Shown: one piece after another, positions 35,416-46,572 of the stretch
How the letters are laid out: each line of letters begins with the position of its first letter
How positions within the stretch are numbered: the first letter of the stretch is position 1
Notes under the pieces: generated by a model
The model's database searches: none
What the model saw: the letters and a program-made list of their open reading frames with translations, nothing else
Told to the model about the DNA's origin: nothing
Source of the DNA: Spongilla lacustris
Lineage: Eukaryota > Porifera > Demospongiae > Spongillida > Spongillidae
Reading direction: 5' to 3'
Assembly (NCBI GenBank): GCA_949361645.1
Contig: OX442429.1
Coordinates: 4,257,147-4,321,146, forward strand
Length of the DNA: 64,000 bases
Translations under genes and position numbers: made by a program

Positions 35416-35504
35416 GGATTTTTTACTTTTCACGTAGTGGTGATGTAATCCATCCGATGCTGTGAAAATCTAAGTCTGGGTACGAGACTAGTAACGACAG
35501 TGGT
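35416..35504 (+). repeat. Conserved spacer between satellites A and B
   Basis: Found between A and B in all four arms of elements 2 and 3: TTTTACTTTTCACGTAGTGG, then GATGTAATCCATC and AAGTCTGGGTACGAGACTAG. The last word also occurs inverted inside the pseudogene filler (33692-33709). Confidence 0.85.
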
Positions 35505-36458
35505 CCCATTTACACCCTGTACTAGTGTCTGCTGTGGGATCAAATCCATGGTCCCATTTACATCCTGTACGTGTGTATTTTGGGGTCAAATCCATGGTCC
35601 CATTTACACACTGTACTTGTGATCAAATCCATGGTCCCATTTACACCCTGTACTTGTGTCTGTTGTGGGGTCAAATGCATGATCCCATTTACACCCTGTA
35701 CTTGAGTCTGTTTTAGGGTCAAATCCATGCTCCCATTTACACCCTGTACTTGTGTCTGTTGTAATGACTCAAATCCATGGTTCTATTTACACCCTGTACT
35801 TGTGATCAAATCCATGGTCTCATTTACACCCTGTTCTTGTGTCTGTTGTGGGGTCAATTCATTGGTCCCATTTACACCCTGTACTTGTGTCTGTTGTGGG
35901 GTCAAATCCATGGTTCCATTTACACCCTGTACTTGTGTCTGTTGTGGGGTCAATTCATTGGTCCCATTTACACCCTGTACATTTGTCTGTTGTGGGGTCA
36001 TATCCATGGTCCCATTTACACCCTGTACTTGTATCTGTTGTGGGGTAAAATCCATGGTCCCATTTACACCCTGTTCTTGTGTCTGTTGTGGGGTCAAATC
36101 CATGGTTCCATTTACACCCTGTACTTGTGTCTGTTGTGGGGTCAATTCATTGGTCCCATTTACACCCTGTACTTTTGTCTGTTGTGGGGTCAATTCATTG
36201 GTCCCATTTACACCCTGTACTTTTGTCTGTTGTGGGATGAAATTCATGGTCTGATTTACACCCTGTACTTGTGATCAAATCCATGTTCCCATTTACACCC
36301 TGTACTTGAGTCTGTTGTGGGGTCACATCTTTGATCCCATTTATACCCTGTACTTGAGTCTGTTTTAGGATCAAATCTATTGTCTCATTTACACTCTGTA
36401 CATGTATGTGTGTCGGTTGTGCGGTCAATGCATTGGTCCCATTTACACCCTGTAATCG
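35505..36458 (+). repeat. Satellite B, element 2 left arm
   Basis: About twenty units of 48 bp: TGGTCCCATTTACACCCTGT followed by ACTTGTGTCTGTTGTGGGGT and CAAATCCA. The 48-bp length is a multiple of three, hence long open frames on both strands that I do not regard as genes. The core ATTTACACC.TG.AC plus GTCTGTTGTGG is shared with the 58-bp satellite of element 1. Confidence 0.95.
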
Positions 36459-36949
36459 CCCAGGGTCCAATCAGGTCAGCTCCCTCTCTGCTAGCGGACA
36501 GAACCATTAATGCAAGTTGACTTAATAGCCCCACACTACATATCCAGACAGTTAGCACTAGTGCATGGAGCAATTGCAGGTGGAGTTATCAGACTGTCAG
36601 CAAGGGAGCAATCAGGTGCTAAAAAATCCTACAGGGTCATTGGGGGTCCCCACAATAATGCAGCTCTCACACTGCGATAGGAATCGGCACCCCCCACAAT
36701 ATTAGAGGAGCCATCAACTGGATTCACACATGCCCCATTCATCCCCATGGCCCTATCTCCCACTACCTATCCTCCTCTACTGCAAGTTGTATCCGAGGCC
36801 CAGGCCATCCCCTACTCAATAGCACTCTCAGTCCCCACACGACCAGCCCTCCCACCCACCCCTAAACACCCCTCTTACATATGGTGTAATCATACTACCA
36901 ACAGGCCGGAGAGCTGCCAGCTGCCACATTACCAGGGTTGAATGGGGTC
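36459..36949 (+). other. Unique segment U1 of element 2
   Basis: C-rich non-coding sequence that also occurs inverted at 53393-53892 in element 3. It reads in short ORFs rich in Pro and Thr but has no recognisable domain. Confidence 0.5.
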
Positions 36950-38338
36950 GAGACAGCTAGACCTCAGCATGTGGAGTGGAACCTTGAACTGCAGCCAGCC
37001 CCAAACACTGGGGCCAGCCACAATGGCCTTCTATCCTAGCCCCACATAGCTCCTCACTGCAAATGCAAATGAAGCCACTACATATGAAACCATTATCCCC
37101 CACACTACAAGAGGACTTACTGGTAGGGGAACCATCGTGGAGCTACCAGCCCGCATTGGACAAATGGGGATACCACCACTGGAGCAGCCTCCATTTGTAG
37201 AGTGTACATGCCTACGTTTTTCTCTTCACACATTTTGTGTTGTACATGTAGATCTGAACTACTGTAGACATGTAGATCTACGTGTTTTGTGTAAATCTTA
37301 TCTGGTGTGAAGCCATGTTGTTAGTGGTGAATACGGTTACCTGCCCTATCGGTACTGATTGCGGTGGGTCTGCACCCGTGGTTGGTGTAATAGACAACCA
37401 AGGCTTGCAGAGGGCGTTTTGCCTAGATGTACTGAGAACTAGTAGCAAAACATGTAAGTGCCATTTTGAATGTCACATAAATTGCATGCACAGTCACAGC
37501 TACAATGTGGCACGATGAAGACATCAGAATTCATGATCACACAAGTGAAGTTAGCAGACCCTACACTGTCAGAGATGTCACCAGACATTACCAGTGTAAC
37601 CCAGTTTCACCTGTGCCCCACGGCCACTATACACTACCCGCGCACATACATTTTTGCAGAAACACCAGCCTAGGGCTAGGTATAACGTAGTTGATGAATC
37701 CATTAAATTTGTAGGGTCTATTAACTCCACTTGTGTGGTCATGAATTCTGATGTCTTCATCGTGCCACATTGTAGCTGTGACTGTGCATGCAATTTAAAA
37801 TGGCACTTCCATATTTTGCTACTCGCGTACAGTACAGTAGACCTATGTAGTTCCCAGTAGGCAAAACGCCCTCTGCAAGCCTTGGTTGTCTATATACACC
37901 AACCACGGGTGCAGACCCACCGCAATCAGTACTGATAGGGCAGGTAACCATATTCACCACTAACAGCATGGCTTCACACCAGATAAATTTTACTCTGTAC
38001 ATGTACATGTCTATAGTAGTTCAGATCTACATGTAGATCTACAACACAAAATGTGTGAAGAGAAAAACGTAGGCAGGTACACTCTACAAATGGAGGCTGC
38101 TCCAGTGGTGGTATCCCCATTTGTCCAATGCGAGATGGTAGCTCCACGATGGTTCCCCTACCAGTAAGTCCTCTTGTAGTGTGGGGGATAATGGTTTCAT
38201 AGGTAGTGGCTTCATTTGCATTTGCAGTGAGGAGCTGTGTGGGGCTAGGATAGAAGGCCATTGTGGCTGGCCCCAGTATTTGGGGTCGGCTCCAGTTGAA
38301 GGTTCCACTCCACATGCATGCTGAGGTCTAGCTGTCTC
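36950..38338. mobile_element. Inner palindromic element P in element 2
   Basis: A 1.39-kb inverted repeat with ends GAGACAGCTAGACCTCAGCA and inverse complement. Arms of about 620 bp surround a loop of about 140 bp (37568-37708). Arms differ by indels and substitutions. This has the form of a small foldback or MITE element nested in the larger one. The same unit lies at 51993-53392. Confidence 0.75.
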
Positions 38339-39330
38339 CTCTACATTATTCTATCCTTCCATGCATCTCTCTGTACCTAATCCACATTACTCCTACACTT
38401 TTGAGTTCTTTGATATGCCCATGCACAGATTGCTAATACACAATACCTGACACCATTCCATAAGAGTGTGCATTCCAATAGGACTATAGTGAATCAATCA
38501 CTAGACATTGCCTTTTGATTACAAGTTGAGTTAAAAATCGGTAGACATGGGGGTGAGTGTTACGTATGAGTAACTGTTGAGGGCTTATAACACACTAGCA
38601 TGCATGGCTAACCCTTGTTTCATAGACTAGCACAGGCTTTCTTCCTTTCCTACCCTGTCCCTACTCAATCCTTCAATCATTCCATGCACCTCTCTGTACC
38701 TAATCACTCATGCACTTTAAAATTTGTAGGAGCATTGCTATACCATGCACATACACAAATACCTAATACTCGACAGCAATCCACATACATGTGTGCTTCT
38801 AATGAATCGATCACAAGACTATAGACAATTGTCTTTTCATAACAAGTTCAGTTTTTAAAGATCAGAACACATGAGATGTATACGTGATTCAGAGTTATCT
38901 GTCAGTGTTACTAACGCTCCAGTATGCATAGCTAAATCACCCTGCTATAACACAGGCTACCTTCTAAAGCTACCCCTTCCTGTCCTACCGTGCAACCTTG
39001 TGTGTTTGATGTGTGGGCTGAGGGCCCAGTACCTCTTTTCATTGCTTAACACAGGCTACCTTCTAAACCTACCCCTTCCTGTCCTCTCTCGATCCTTTAA
39101 CCTTACCATACAATTCTCTGTGTTTGATGTGTGAGTTTTGCTTATGAGAACTACCTGTTGGGGGCCCAGCGTGTCCCCTCTTGATTGTTCAATCCTAACA
39201 TGGAATTCTCTGTGTTTCATGTGTAAGTGTTGCTTATGAGTACCACCTGTTGAGGGAACCCTCTTTTCATGCTTAACACAGGCTTCCTTCTTTCCTACCC
39301 CTTCCCCTCTCGATCTTTCAATATCCTATC
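38339..39330 (+). repeat. Repeat C, element 2
   Basis: Loose tandem units of roughly 120-170 bp containing GCTTAACACAGGCTACCTTC, CCTACCCCTTCCTGTCC, TTCTCTGTGTTTGATGTGTG and GCTTATGAGTACTACCTGTTG. It recurs inverted at 40150-41030. Confidence 0.8.
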
Positions 39331-39335
39331 ATGCA

Positions 39336-39507
39336 ACTCACTCACTCACTCACTCACTCACTCACTCACTCACTCACTCACTCACTCACTCACTCACTCA
39401 CTCACTCACTCACTCACTCACTCACTCACTCACTCACTCACTCACTCACTCACTCACTCACTCACTCACTCACTCACTCACTCACTCACTCACTCACTCA
39501 CTCACTC
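39336..39507 (+). repeat. (CACT)n microsatellite
   Basis: About 43 perfect CACT tetranucleotides, followed by a short CCCT run. The corresponding array in element 3 (50820-50991, as GAGT) is interrupted by a GGGA block. Confidence 0.98.
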
Positions 39508-39619
39508 CCCCTCCCTCCCTCTTTCTGTTATGTGTGCTTTTGGAAAGCATTCTTTCATCACTGAAATATAGCTATGTAATATTCCAGTTACAGTCCATAA
39601 TTGCCATTGAGTTTTTAGT

Positions 39620-39880
39620 TCCAAATCTATGATGTTGCTCTCCTGATCATGGCTGGGTTGGTGATAACCAGCTGCAGGTCTTGCAGGGTCATTGACTTGA
39701 GAGTTGGGTCACAGCCAAAAAAAAATCTACGGGCATCAGATCGGTACTTCATGCTGGCTACTGCTCTTCATCCTCTTACTCCTATAAACAGTGGGCAGGT
39801 GCTCCATCTTCCAAATATTGGTCTTGCAGCATCCAGCATAAATCAAGATCAATTCCTTTTAGCAATGAGTATGCCATGGT
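39620..39880 (-). pseudogene. Decayed Tc1/mariner-type transposase fragment
   Basis: Inverse copy of the fragment at 50450-50705. On the minus strand the motif EDGAPAH and, about 25 codons later, LMPVDFFL are readable between stops; these correspond to the 'DGAPAH' and 'SPDLxPxDFFLW' blocks around the last catalytic residues of Tc1/mariner-like and related DDE transposases. Only this part remains, and it has several stops. It is a nested relic, not part of the large element's own machinery. Confidence 0.5.
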
Positions 39881-40149
39881 CCATGCACCAATATTTAATT
39901 AGTTACCTAAACTGTTGGTTTAGGAATGAAAAATTAGCTACACTAAACAATGAGATGCATTATTCATGCACATGGTCCTAGGGTTTACATGTAAATGTAT
40001 TCAAGAACAAACAGTGCACCCCCTACATTCTGTCTCTCTTATTCAGACCTTGGTCAAACTGTGGATGAAGGCAAATCCACATACTGCAGTCCAGAACAAA
40101 CTCTACTAGGTGTATGATAGTAATGCTGCCATGTTCATGGGCAGTTTAT

Positions 40150-41030
40150 GTGGTGCATGCATGAAAGGACTGAAGGATTGAGAGGAGTACGGAAGAAAGA
40201 GGCCTGGGTTAAGCAATGAAAAGAGGGTTGACTCTACTGGGCCTTCAACAAGTACTAGAACATTCACACATCAAACACAGCGAACTGTATGGAGGATTGA
40301 GAGGGGATAGGAAGAGATAGGAAAGAAGGAAGCCTGTACGTGTTAAGCAACCAAAAGAGGGTTACCCATACTGGGCCCTCAACATGAAGTACTCATAAGC
40401 AACACTCACACAGCAAACATAGAGAGTTGCATGGTAGGATATTTAAAGATTGAGAGGGGACAGCGAGGAGGAAGAAAGAAGCTCGGGTTAAGCAATGAAA
40501 AGAGGGTTACCTACATTGGGCCCTCAACAGGTAGTACTCATAAGCACCACTCACAGAGAATTGCATGGTAGGATATTGAAAGATCGAGAGGGGAAGGGGT
40601 AGCAAAGAAGGAAGCATGAAAAGAGGGTTCCCTCAACAGGTGATACTCATAAGCCACACTTACACATCAAACACAGAGAATTCCATGTTAAGATTGAACA
40701 ATCGTGAGGGGACACGCTGGGCCCCCAACAGGTAGTACTCATAAGCAAAACTCGCACATCGAACACAGAATTGTATGGTAAGATTCAAGGATTCAGAGGG
40801 GACACGAAGGGGTAGGAATGAAGGAAGCCTGTGTTAAGCAATGAAAAGAGTGTTAGCTATTCTGGGCCCTCAACAGGTAGTACTCATAAGCAACACTGAG
40901 TGTTAGGATATTTAAAGATCGCGAGGGGAAGGGGTAGGAAAGAAGGTAGCCTAGCTGGGTTAAGCAATGGGTTATTTAGCTATGCATACTGGCATGTTAG
41001 TCACTGGCAGATAAATCGCGTATACATCTC
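40150..41030 (-). repeat. Repeat C inverted, element 2
   Basis: About eight units of the same C repeat as at 38339-39330, on the opposite strand (GATTGAGAGGGGACAG, AAGCAATGAAAAGAGGGTTA, GGGCCCTCAACAGGTAGTAC). Confidence 0.8.
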
Positions 41031-41047
41031 ATGTGTTCTGATCTTAC

Positions 41048-41398
41048 AGGGTGTAAATGAGACCATGGATTTGATCACAAGTACATGCAGGGTGTAAATA
41101 GAACCATGGATTTGATCTCACAACAGACACAAGTTTAGGGTGTAAATGGGACCATAGATTTGACTCTAAAACAGACTCAAGTACAGGGTGTAAATAGGAT
41201 CATGCATTTGACCCCACAACAGACACAAGTACAGGGTGTAAATGGGACCATGGATTTGACCACACAATAGATACACCTACAGTGTGTAAATGGGACCATG
41301 GATTTGACCCCAAAATACACACATACAGGATGTAAATGGGACCATGGATTTGATCCCACAGCAGACGCAAGTACATGATGTAAATGGAACCACTGTCG
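41048..41398 (-). repeat. Satellite B, element 2 right arm
   Basis: About seven to eight 48-bp units in inverse orientation, far fewer than in the left arm. Confidence 0.93.
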
Positions 41399-41477
41399 TT
41401 ACTAGTCTCGTACCCAGACTTAGATTTTCACAGCATCAGATGGGTTACATCACTACTACGTGAAAAGTAAAAAACCC

Positions 41478-42572
41478 TTAACGACACAGATGTATGGTGT
41501 AAAGGTAACCCCTTAACGACACATACATAAGGTATACAGAGGTACCACACCGATGTATGGTGTACAGGTAACCCCTTAATGACACATACATAAGATGTAC
41601 AGAGGTAACCCCTTAACGACACAGATGTATGGTGTACAGGTGACCCCTTAACAACACATACATAAGGTGTACAGAGGTAACATTTAACGACACAGATGTA
41701 TGGTGTACAGGTAACCCCTTAATGACACATACATAAGATGTACAGAGGTAACCCCTTAACGACACAGATGTATGGTGTACAGGTGACCCCTTAACAACAC
41801 ATACATAAGGTGTACAGAGGTAACATTTAACGACACAGATGTATGGTGTACAGGTAACCCCTTGATGACACAGATGTATGGTGTACAGAGGTAACCCCTT
41901 AACGACACAGATGTATGGTGTACAGGTAACCCCTTGATGACACAGATGTATGGTGTACAGAGGTAACCCCTTAACGACACAGATGTACAGTGTACAGGTG
42001 ACCCCTTAACAACACATACATAAGGCATACAGAATTAACCCCTTAACGACACAGATGTATGGTGTACAGGTAACCCCTTAACGACACATACATAAGGTAT
42101 ACAGAGGTACCACACCGATGTATGGTGTACAGGTAACCCCTTGATGACACAGATGTATGGGGTACACACAAGAGGTAACCCCTTAACAACACATACATAA
42201 GGTGTATAGAGGTAACCCCTTAACAACACATACATAAGGTGTACAGAGGTAACCCCTTAACGACACAGATGTATGGTGTACAGGTAACCCCTTGATGACA
42301 CAGATGTATGGTGTACAGAGGTAATCCCTTAACGACACATACATAAGGTTTACAGAGGTATCCCCTTAACGACACAGATGTACAGTGTACAGGTGACCCC
42401 TTAACAACACATACATAAGGTATACAGAGGTACGACACAGATGTATGGTGTACAGGTAACCGCTTGATGACACAGATGTATGGAACAGGTGATACCTTAA
42501 CAACACATACACAAAGTGTACAGAGTTAACCCCTTAACAACACAGATGTATGGTGTACACTGTAGAGGTGAC
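41478..42572 (-). repeat. Satellite A, element 2 right arm
   Basis: About 30 units of the 35-37 bp satellite, inverse orientation; twice the length of the left-arm array. Confidence 0.93.
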
Positions 42573-42617
42573 CTTAAACTATACAAAAAGCATGCATCTC
42601 ACAATATGGTTCATTTG

Positions 42618-44005
42618 TCATGAACCATTGTTGGTCTTGTTGTAAGTATACAGTGCGGCTGGGGTGCCGTACGTCTTGCCACACACCGAACAGGAAAATG
42701 GCCTGTCAATTTCAGATTTTAGCGTACGCCTCGCGGCCTGCGCTTGGGTGGACCCTGGCTTCCTTTGTCGACACTGGAATCCGTGTTCGTCACCTGGAAC
42801 AGCAGGCTGCTTGTGAGTGTTCTTTTTGTGCAGGGACAGGGGGCCTGGCTACTGGCATACTTCTTGCCACATACATGTACAGTGCATTGGTAGGCAAGGA
42901 TTAGTTCAGACCTGGGTCTGCAAATTCCTCCTGCCAGAAACACAGCTATTGCCTTCACCTTGCAATTCACTGTGAGTGTCATCTGCATACATGTACTTAT
43001 GACCCTCAACAGTAGGTAAGTGAGGAAGGTCTTGGTTTGTCATTTTCTGCTACTGCATGGGATGAAGCATTACCGCATGTGTAGGAAGAGTTGGCCTCTG
43101 AGCTTTGTGAAGGCTTTGGACACACCTTGTCCCTTTTCTTGGGGTCACGAACGTATTCCCTCACCTTCTCGTACAGGTACAGTGACCGCGTCAGGGACAA
43201 TCCACTTGGGGGTTAATAACAGGTGGCATCACTTGGCTCTGATAAGCCTAATGTCCTTTATGGCCACTCCAGCCCTCAGCATGGTTACCTCGGTGGGGTT
43301 TGTGTCCCATGGCAAGGTCTCCATCCTCACGACACCAGGGTGGTCTTGATCAAACTCAAATGTGCGGTAGTGTCCTAGGCCAACCAGAGGACCAAACCAC
43401 TGGCCCAAGAAGGCATTCCAGTCCTGGTACAGCTGTGACACACAAGTGACATCCTGGCCACACTGCCGGACACAGTCAGCTAGGTTCTGCTGTAAGTCCA
43501 TTTATTGGGATGTGTGGCTTCCCTTGATTGAAATTGTGGGGGCTGCCAACTCCATTTGCAGCAAGAGGGATAGCAGTGTCTCCACTGGTATACTATTGTG
43601 GAGGCTGACCCCATTGGTTAGTTTGTGGCTCGTGTGTATAAGGGTCTGATATGGGCAGGTGGTTCCATAGGTAGTGCGGGTTGGTGGCGTCTGCTGTTGG
43701 TTATGCGGGGCTGCTGTCTGGACTTGCAATGTAGCGAGGCATATGTGGGGGTGGGGCTGGTGTCCATCCGCAGCTGTGGGAATCAGGGTCTGGGTACGAG
43801 ACTAGGGCTGCTGGCTCTTAGTCATTTAGGGGCTGCTTACTCCCTACAACCACCATCGTCAGTAGTATAACCGCCGTCACTACCGTTCTCAATCTCCCCA
43901 CCTCGTCGAATGTATCTTGAATATCGATCGTCGTATCCGTATCGCTCAAACTCGTCCGCCGATTGAAACTCTTGCGAGTGTGTTGTCTTCAGTGGACGTC
44001 GCCAT
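42618..44005 (-). pseudogene. Transposase pseudogene, right arm of element 2
   Basis: Near-identical inverse copy of 33492-34878, with the same filler in place of the catalytic core and the same frameshifts. The filler was therefore present before the arms were duplicated, or the arms have been homogenised since. Confidence 0.88.
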
Positions 44006-44569
44006 ATCCGTTATCTACATAGGAGATAACGAATAACAACTGTGACAGGGACGATACATTAAATACTTACCCATCAGATCTAGCTAGCGCAGTATGGGTG
44101 TGGCTATAAGTTATCAAAGTCTCGGCCCACAGGAAGTAGTTGCATATTCATGTGCTTTGATGAATGGAAGCGGGCCTCGCACGTCCAACGGCGCGATTCG
44201 AGCGGGAAACGTGTACCAACTTTGCGCCGCTGTATCTCCGTAACGGATGACATAAAAATTAACGAACAGAACAAATCGATAGGTATAGGACCTCTCTACC
44301 TACAAACCGATTTTGAAGCGATTTCATTACTCCTACCTAAAGTTATGGCGGGTGTGAACCCGGTGGGGTATCGAACATTGCAATACTGGCACGGAGCAAG
44401 TGCAAGACTCCAAAATGGATTCTAAAATAGAGAAATGGTGTGGTATGAAGCGTTGAAAATAGGAAGTTGATAGCTTTTACCGTTCAGAAGTTATAGCGAT
44501 TCAAACATAAGGGAATTTTATAACATTTTATATATATATACGAAGGCTCATTTTGTCGTGAACTGTCCC

Positions 44570-44585
44570 ATATATATATATATAT
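44570..44585. repeat. (AT)8 junction between elements 2 and 3
   Basis: Sixteen bases of perfect AT alternate between the end of element 2 and the start of element 3. The sequence is a continuous palindrome outward from this point on both sides for about 2 kb. Confidence 0.95.
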
Positions 44586-45148
44586 GGGACAGTTCACGAC
44601 AAAATGAGCCTTCGTATATATATATAAAATGTTATAAAATTCCCTTATGTTTGAATCGCTATAACTTCTGAACGGTAAAAGCTATCGACTTCCTATTTTC
44701 AACACTTCATACTACACCGTTTCTCTATTTTAAAATCCATTTTGGAGTCTTGCACTTGCTCCGTGCCAGTATTGCAATGTTCGATACCCCACCGGGTTCA
44801 CACCCGCCATAACTTTAGGTAGGAGTAATGAAATCGCTTCAAATTCGGTTTGTAGGTAGAGAGGTCCTATACCTATCGATTTGTTCTGTTCGTTAATTTT
44901 TATGTCATCCGTTACGGAGATACAGCGGCGCAAAGTTGGTACACGTTTCCCGCTCGAATCGCGCCGTTGGACGTGCGAGGCCCGCTTCCATTCATCAAAG
45001 CACATGAAATGCAACTACTTCCTGTGGGCCGAGACTTTGATAACTTATAGCCACACCCATACTGCGCTAGCTAGATCTGATGGGTAAGTATTTAATGTAT
45101 CGTCCCTGTCACAGTTGTTATTCGTTATCTCCTATGTAGATAACGGAT

Positions 45149-46528
45149 ATGGCGACGTCCACTGAAGACAACACACTCGCAAGAGTTTCAATCGGCGGAC
45201 GAGTTTGAGCGATACGGATACGACGATCGATATTCAAGATACATTCGACGAGGTGGGGAGATTGAGAACGGTAGTGACGGCGGTTATACTACTGACGATG
45301 GTGGTTGTAGGGAGTAAGCAGCCCCTAAATGACTAAGAGCCAGCAGCCCTAGTCTCGTACCCAGACCCTGATTCCCACAGCTGCGGATGGACACCAGCCC
45401 CACCCCCACATATTCCTCGCTACATTGCAAGTCCAGACAGCAGCCCCGCATAACCAACAGCAGACGCCACCAACCCGCACTACCTATGGAACCACCTGCC
45501 CATATCAGACCCTTATACACACGAGCCACAAACTAACCAATGGGGTCAGCCTCCACAATAGTATACCAGTGGAGACACTGCTATCCCTCTTGCTGCAAAT
45601 GGAGTTGGCAGCCCCCACAATTTCAATCAAGGGAAGCCACACATCCCAATGAATGGACTTACAGCAGAACCTAGCTGACTGTGTCCGGCAGTGTGGCCAG
45701 GATGTCACTTGTGTGTCACAGCTGTACCAGGACTGGAATGCCTTCTTGGGCCAGTGGTTTGGTCCTCTGGTTGGCCTAGGACACTACCGCACATTTGAGT
45801 TTGATCAAGACCACCCTGGTGTCGTGAGGATGGAGACCTTGCCATGGGACACAAACCCCACCGAGGTAACCATGCTGAGGGCTGGAGTGGCCATAAAGGA
45901 CATTAGGCTTATCAGAGCCAAGTGATGCCACCTGTTATTACCCCCAAGTGGATTGTCCCTGACACGGTCACTGTACCTGTACGAGAAGGTGAGGGAATAC
46001 GTTCGTGACCCCAAGAAAAGGGACAAGGTGTGTCCAAAGCCTTCACAAAGCTCAGAGGCCAACTCTTCCTATACATGCGGTAATGCTTCATCCCATGCAG
46101 TAGCAAAAAATGACAAACCAAGACCTTCCTCACTTACCTACTGTTGAGGGTCATAAGTATGCAGATGACACTCACAGTGAATTGCAAGGTGAAGGCAATA
46201 GCTGTGTTTCTGGCAGGAGGAAATGCAGACCCAGGTCTGAACTAATCCTTGCCTACCAATGCACTGTACATGTATGTGGCAAGAAGTATGCCAGTAGCCA
46301 GGCCCCCTGTCCCTGCACAAAAAGAACACTCACAAGCAGCCTGCTGTTCCAGGTGACGAACACGGATTCCAGTGTCGACAAAGGAAGCCAGGGTCCACCC
46401 AAGCGCAGGCCGCGAGGCGTACGCTAAAATCTGAAATTGACAGGCCATTTTCCTGTTCGGTGTGTGGCAAGACGTACAGCACCCCAGCCGCACTGTATAC
46501 TTACAACAAGACCAACAATGGTTCATGA
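45149..46528 (+). pseudogene. Transposase pseudogene, left arm of element 3
   Basis: Same structure as 33492-34878: frameshifted acidic part, about 360 bp of filler instead of the core, and C-terminal half with finger remnants (CGKKYASSQAPC). It differs from the element 2 copies by a few substitutions and short indels; for example it lacks the inserted ACATGT before the second finger region. Confidence 0.88.
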
Positions 46529-46572
46529 CAAATGAACCATATTGTGAGATGCATGCTTTTTATATAGTTTAA

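Larger units (their letters stand above)
32928..44569. mobile_element. Element 2: 11.6-kb non-autonomous foldback-like transposon
   Basis: Ends are GGGACAGTTCACGACAAAAT and its inverse complement. Module order: transposase pseudogene, satellite A, spacer, satellite B, unique U1, inner palindrome P, repeat C, (CACT)n, Tc1-like remnant, repeat C inverted, satellite B inverted, satellite A inverted, pseudogene inverted. The two arms differ in satellite length (A: 0.5 and 1.1 kb; B: 1.0 and 0.35 kb), which is unlike a read-folding artefact. Both gene copies lack the catalytic core, so movement would need a protein from elsewhere, for example from element 1. Confidence 0.75.

Noticed and set aside
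35727..36254. 154-175 codon ORFs in satellite B
   Set aside because: The 48-bp unit is a multiple of three, so three overlapping frames are open; nothing supports translation.
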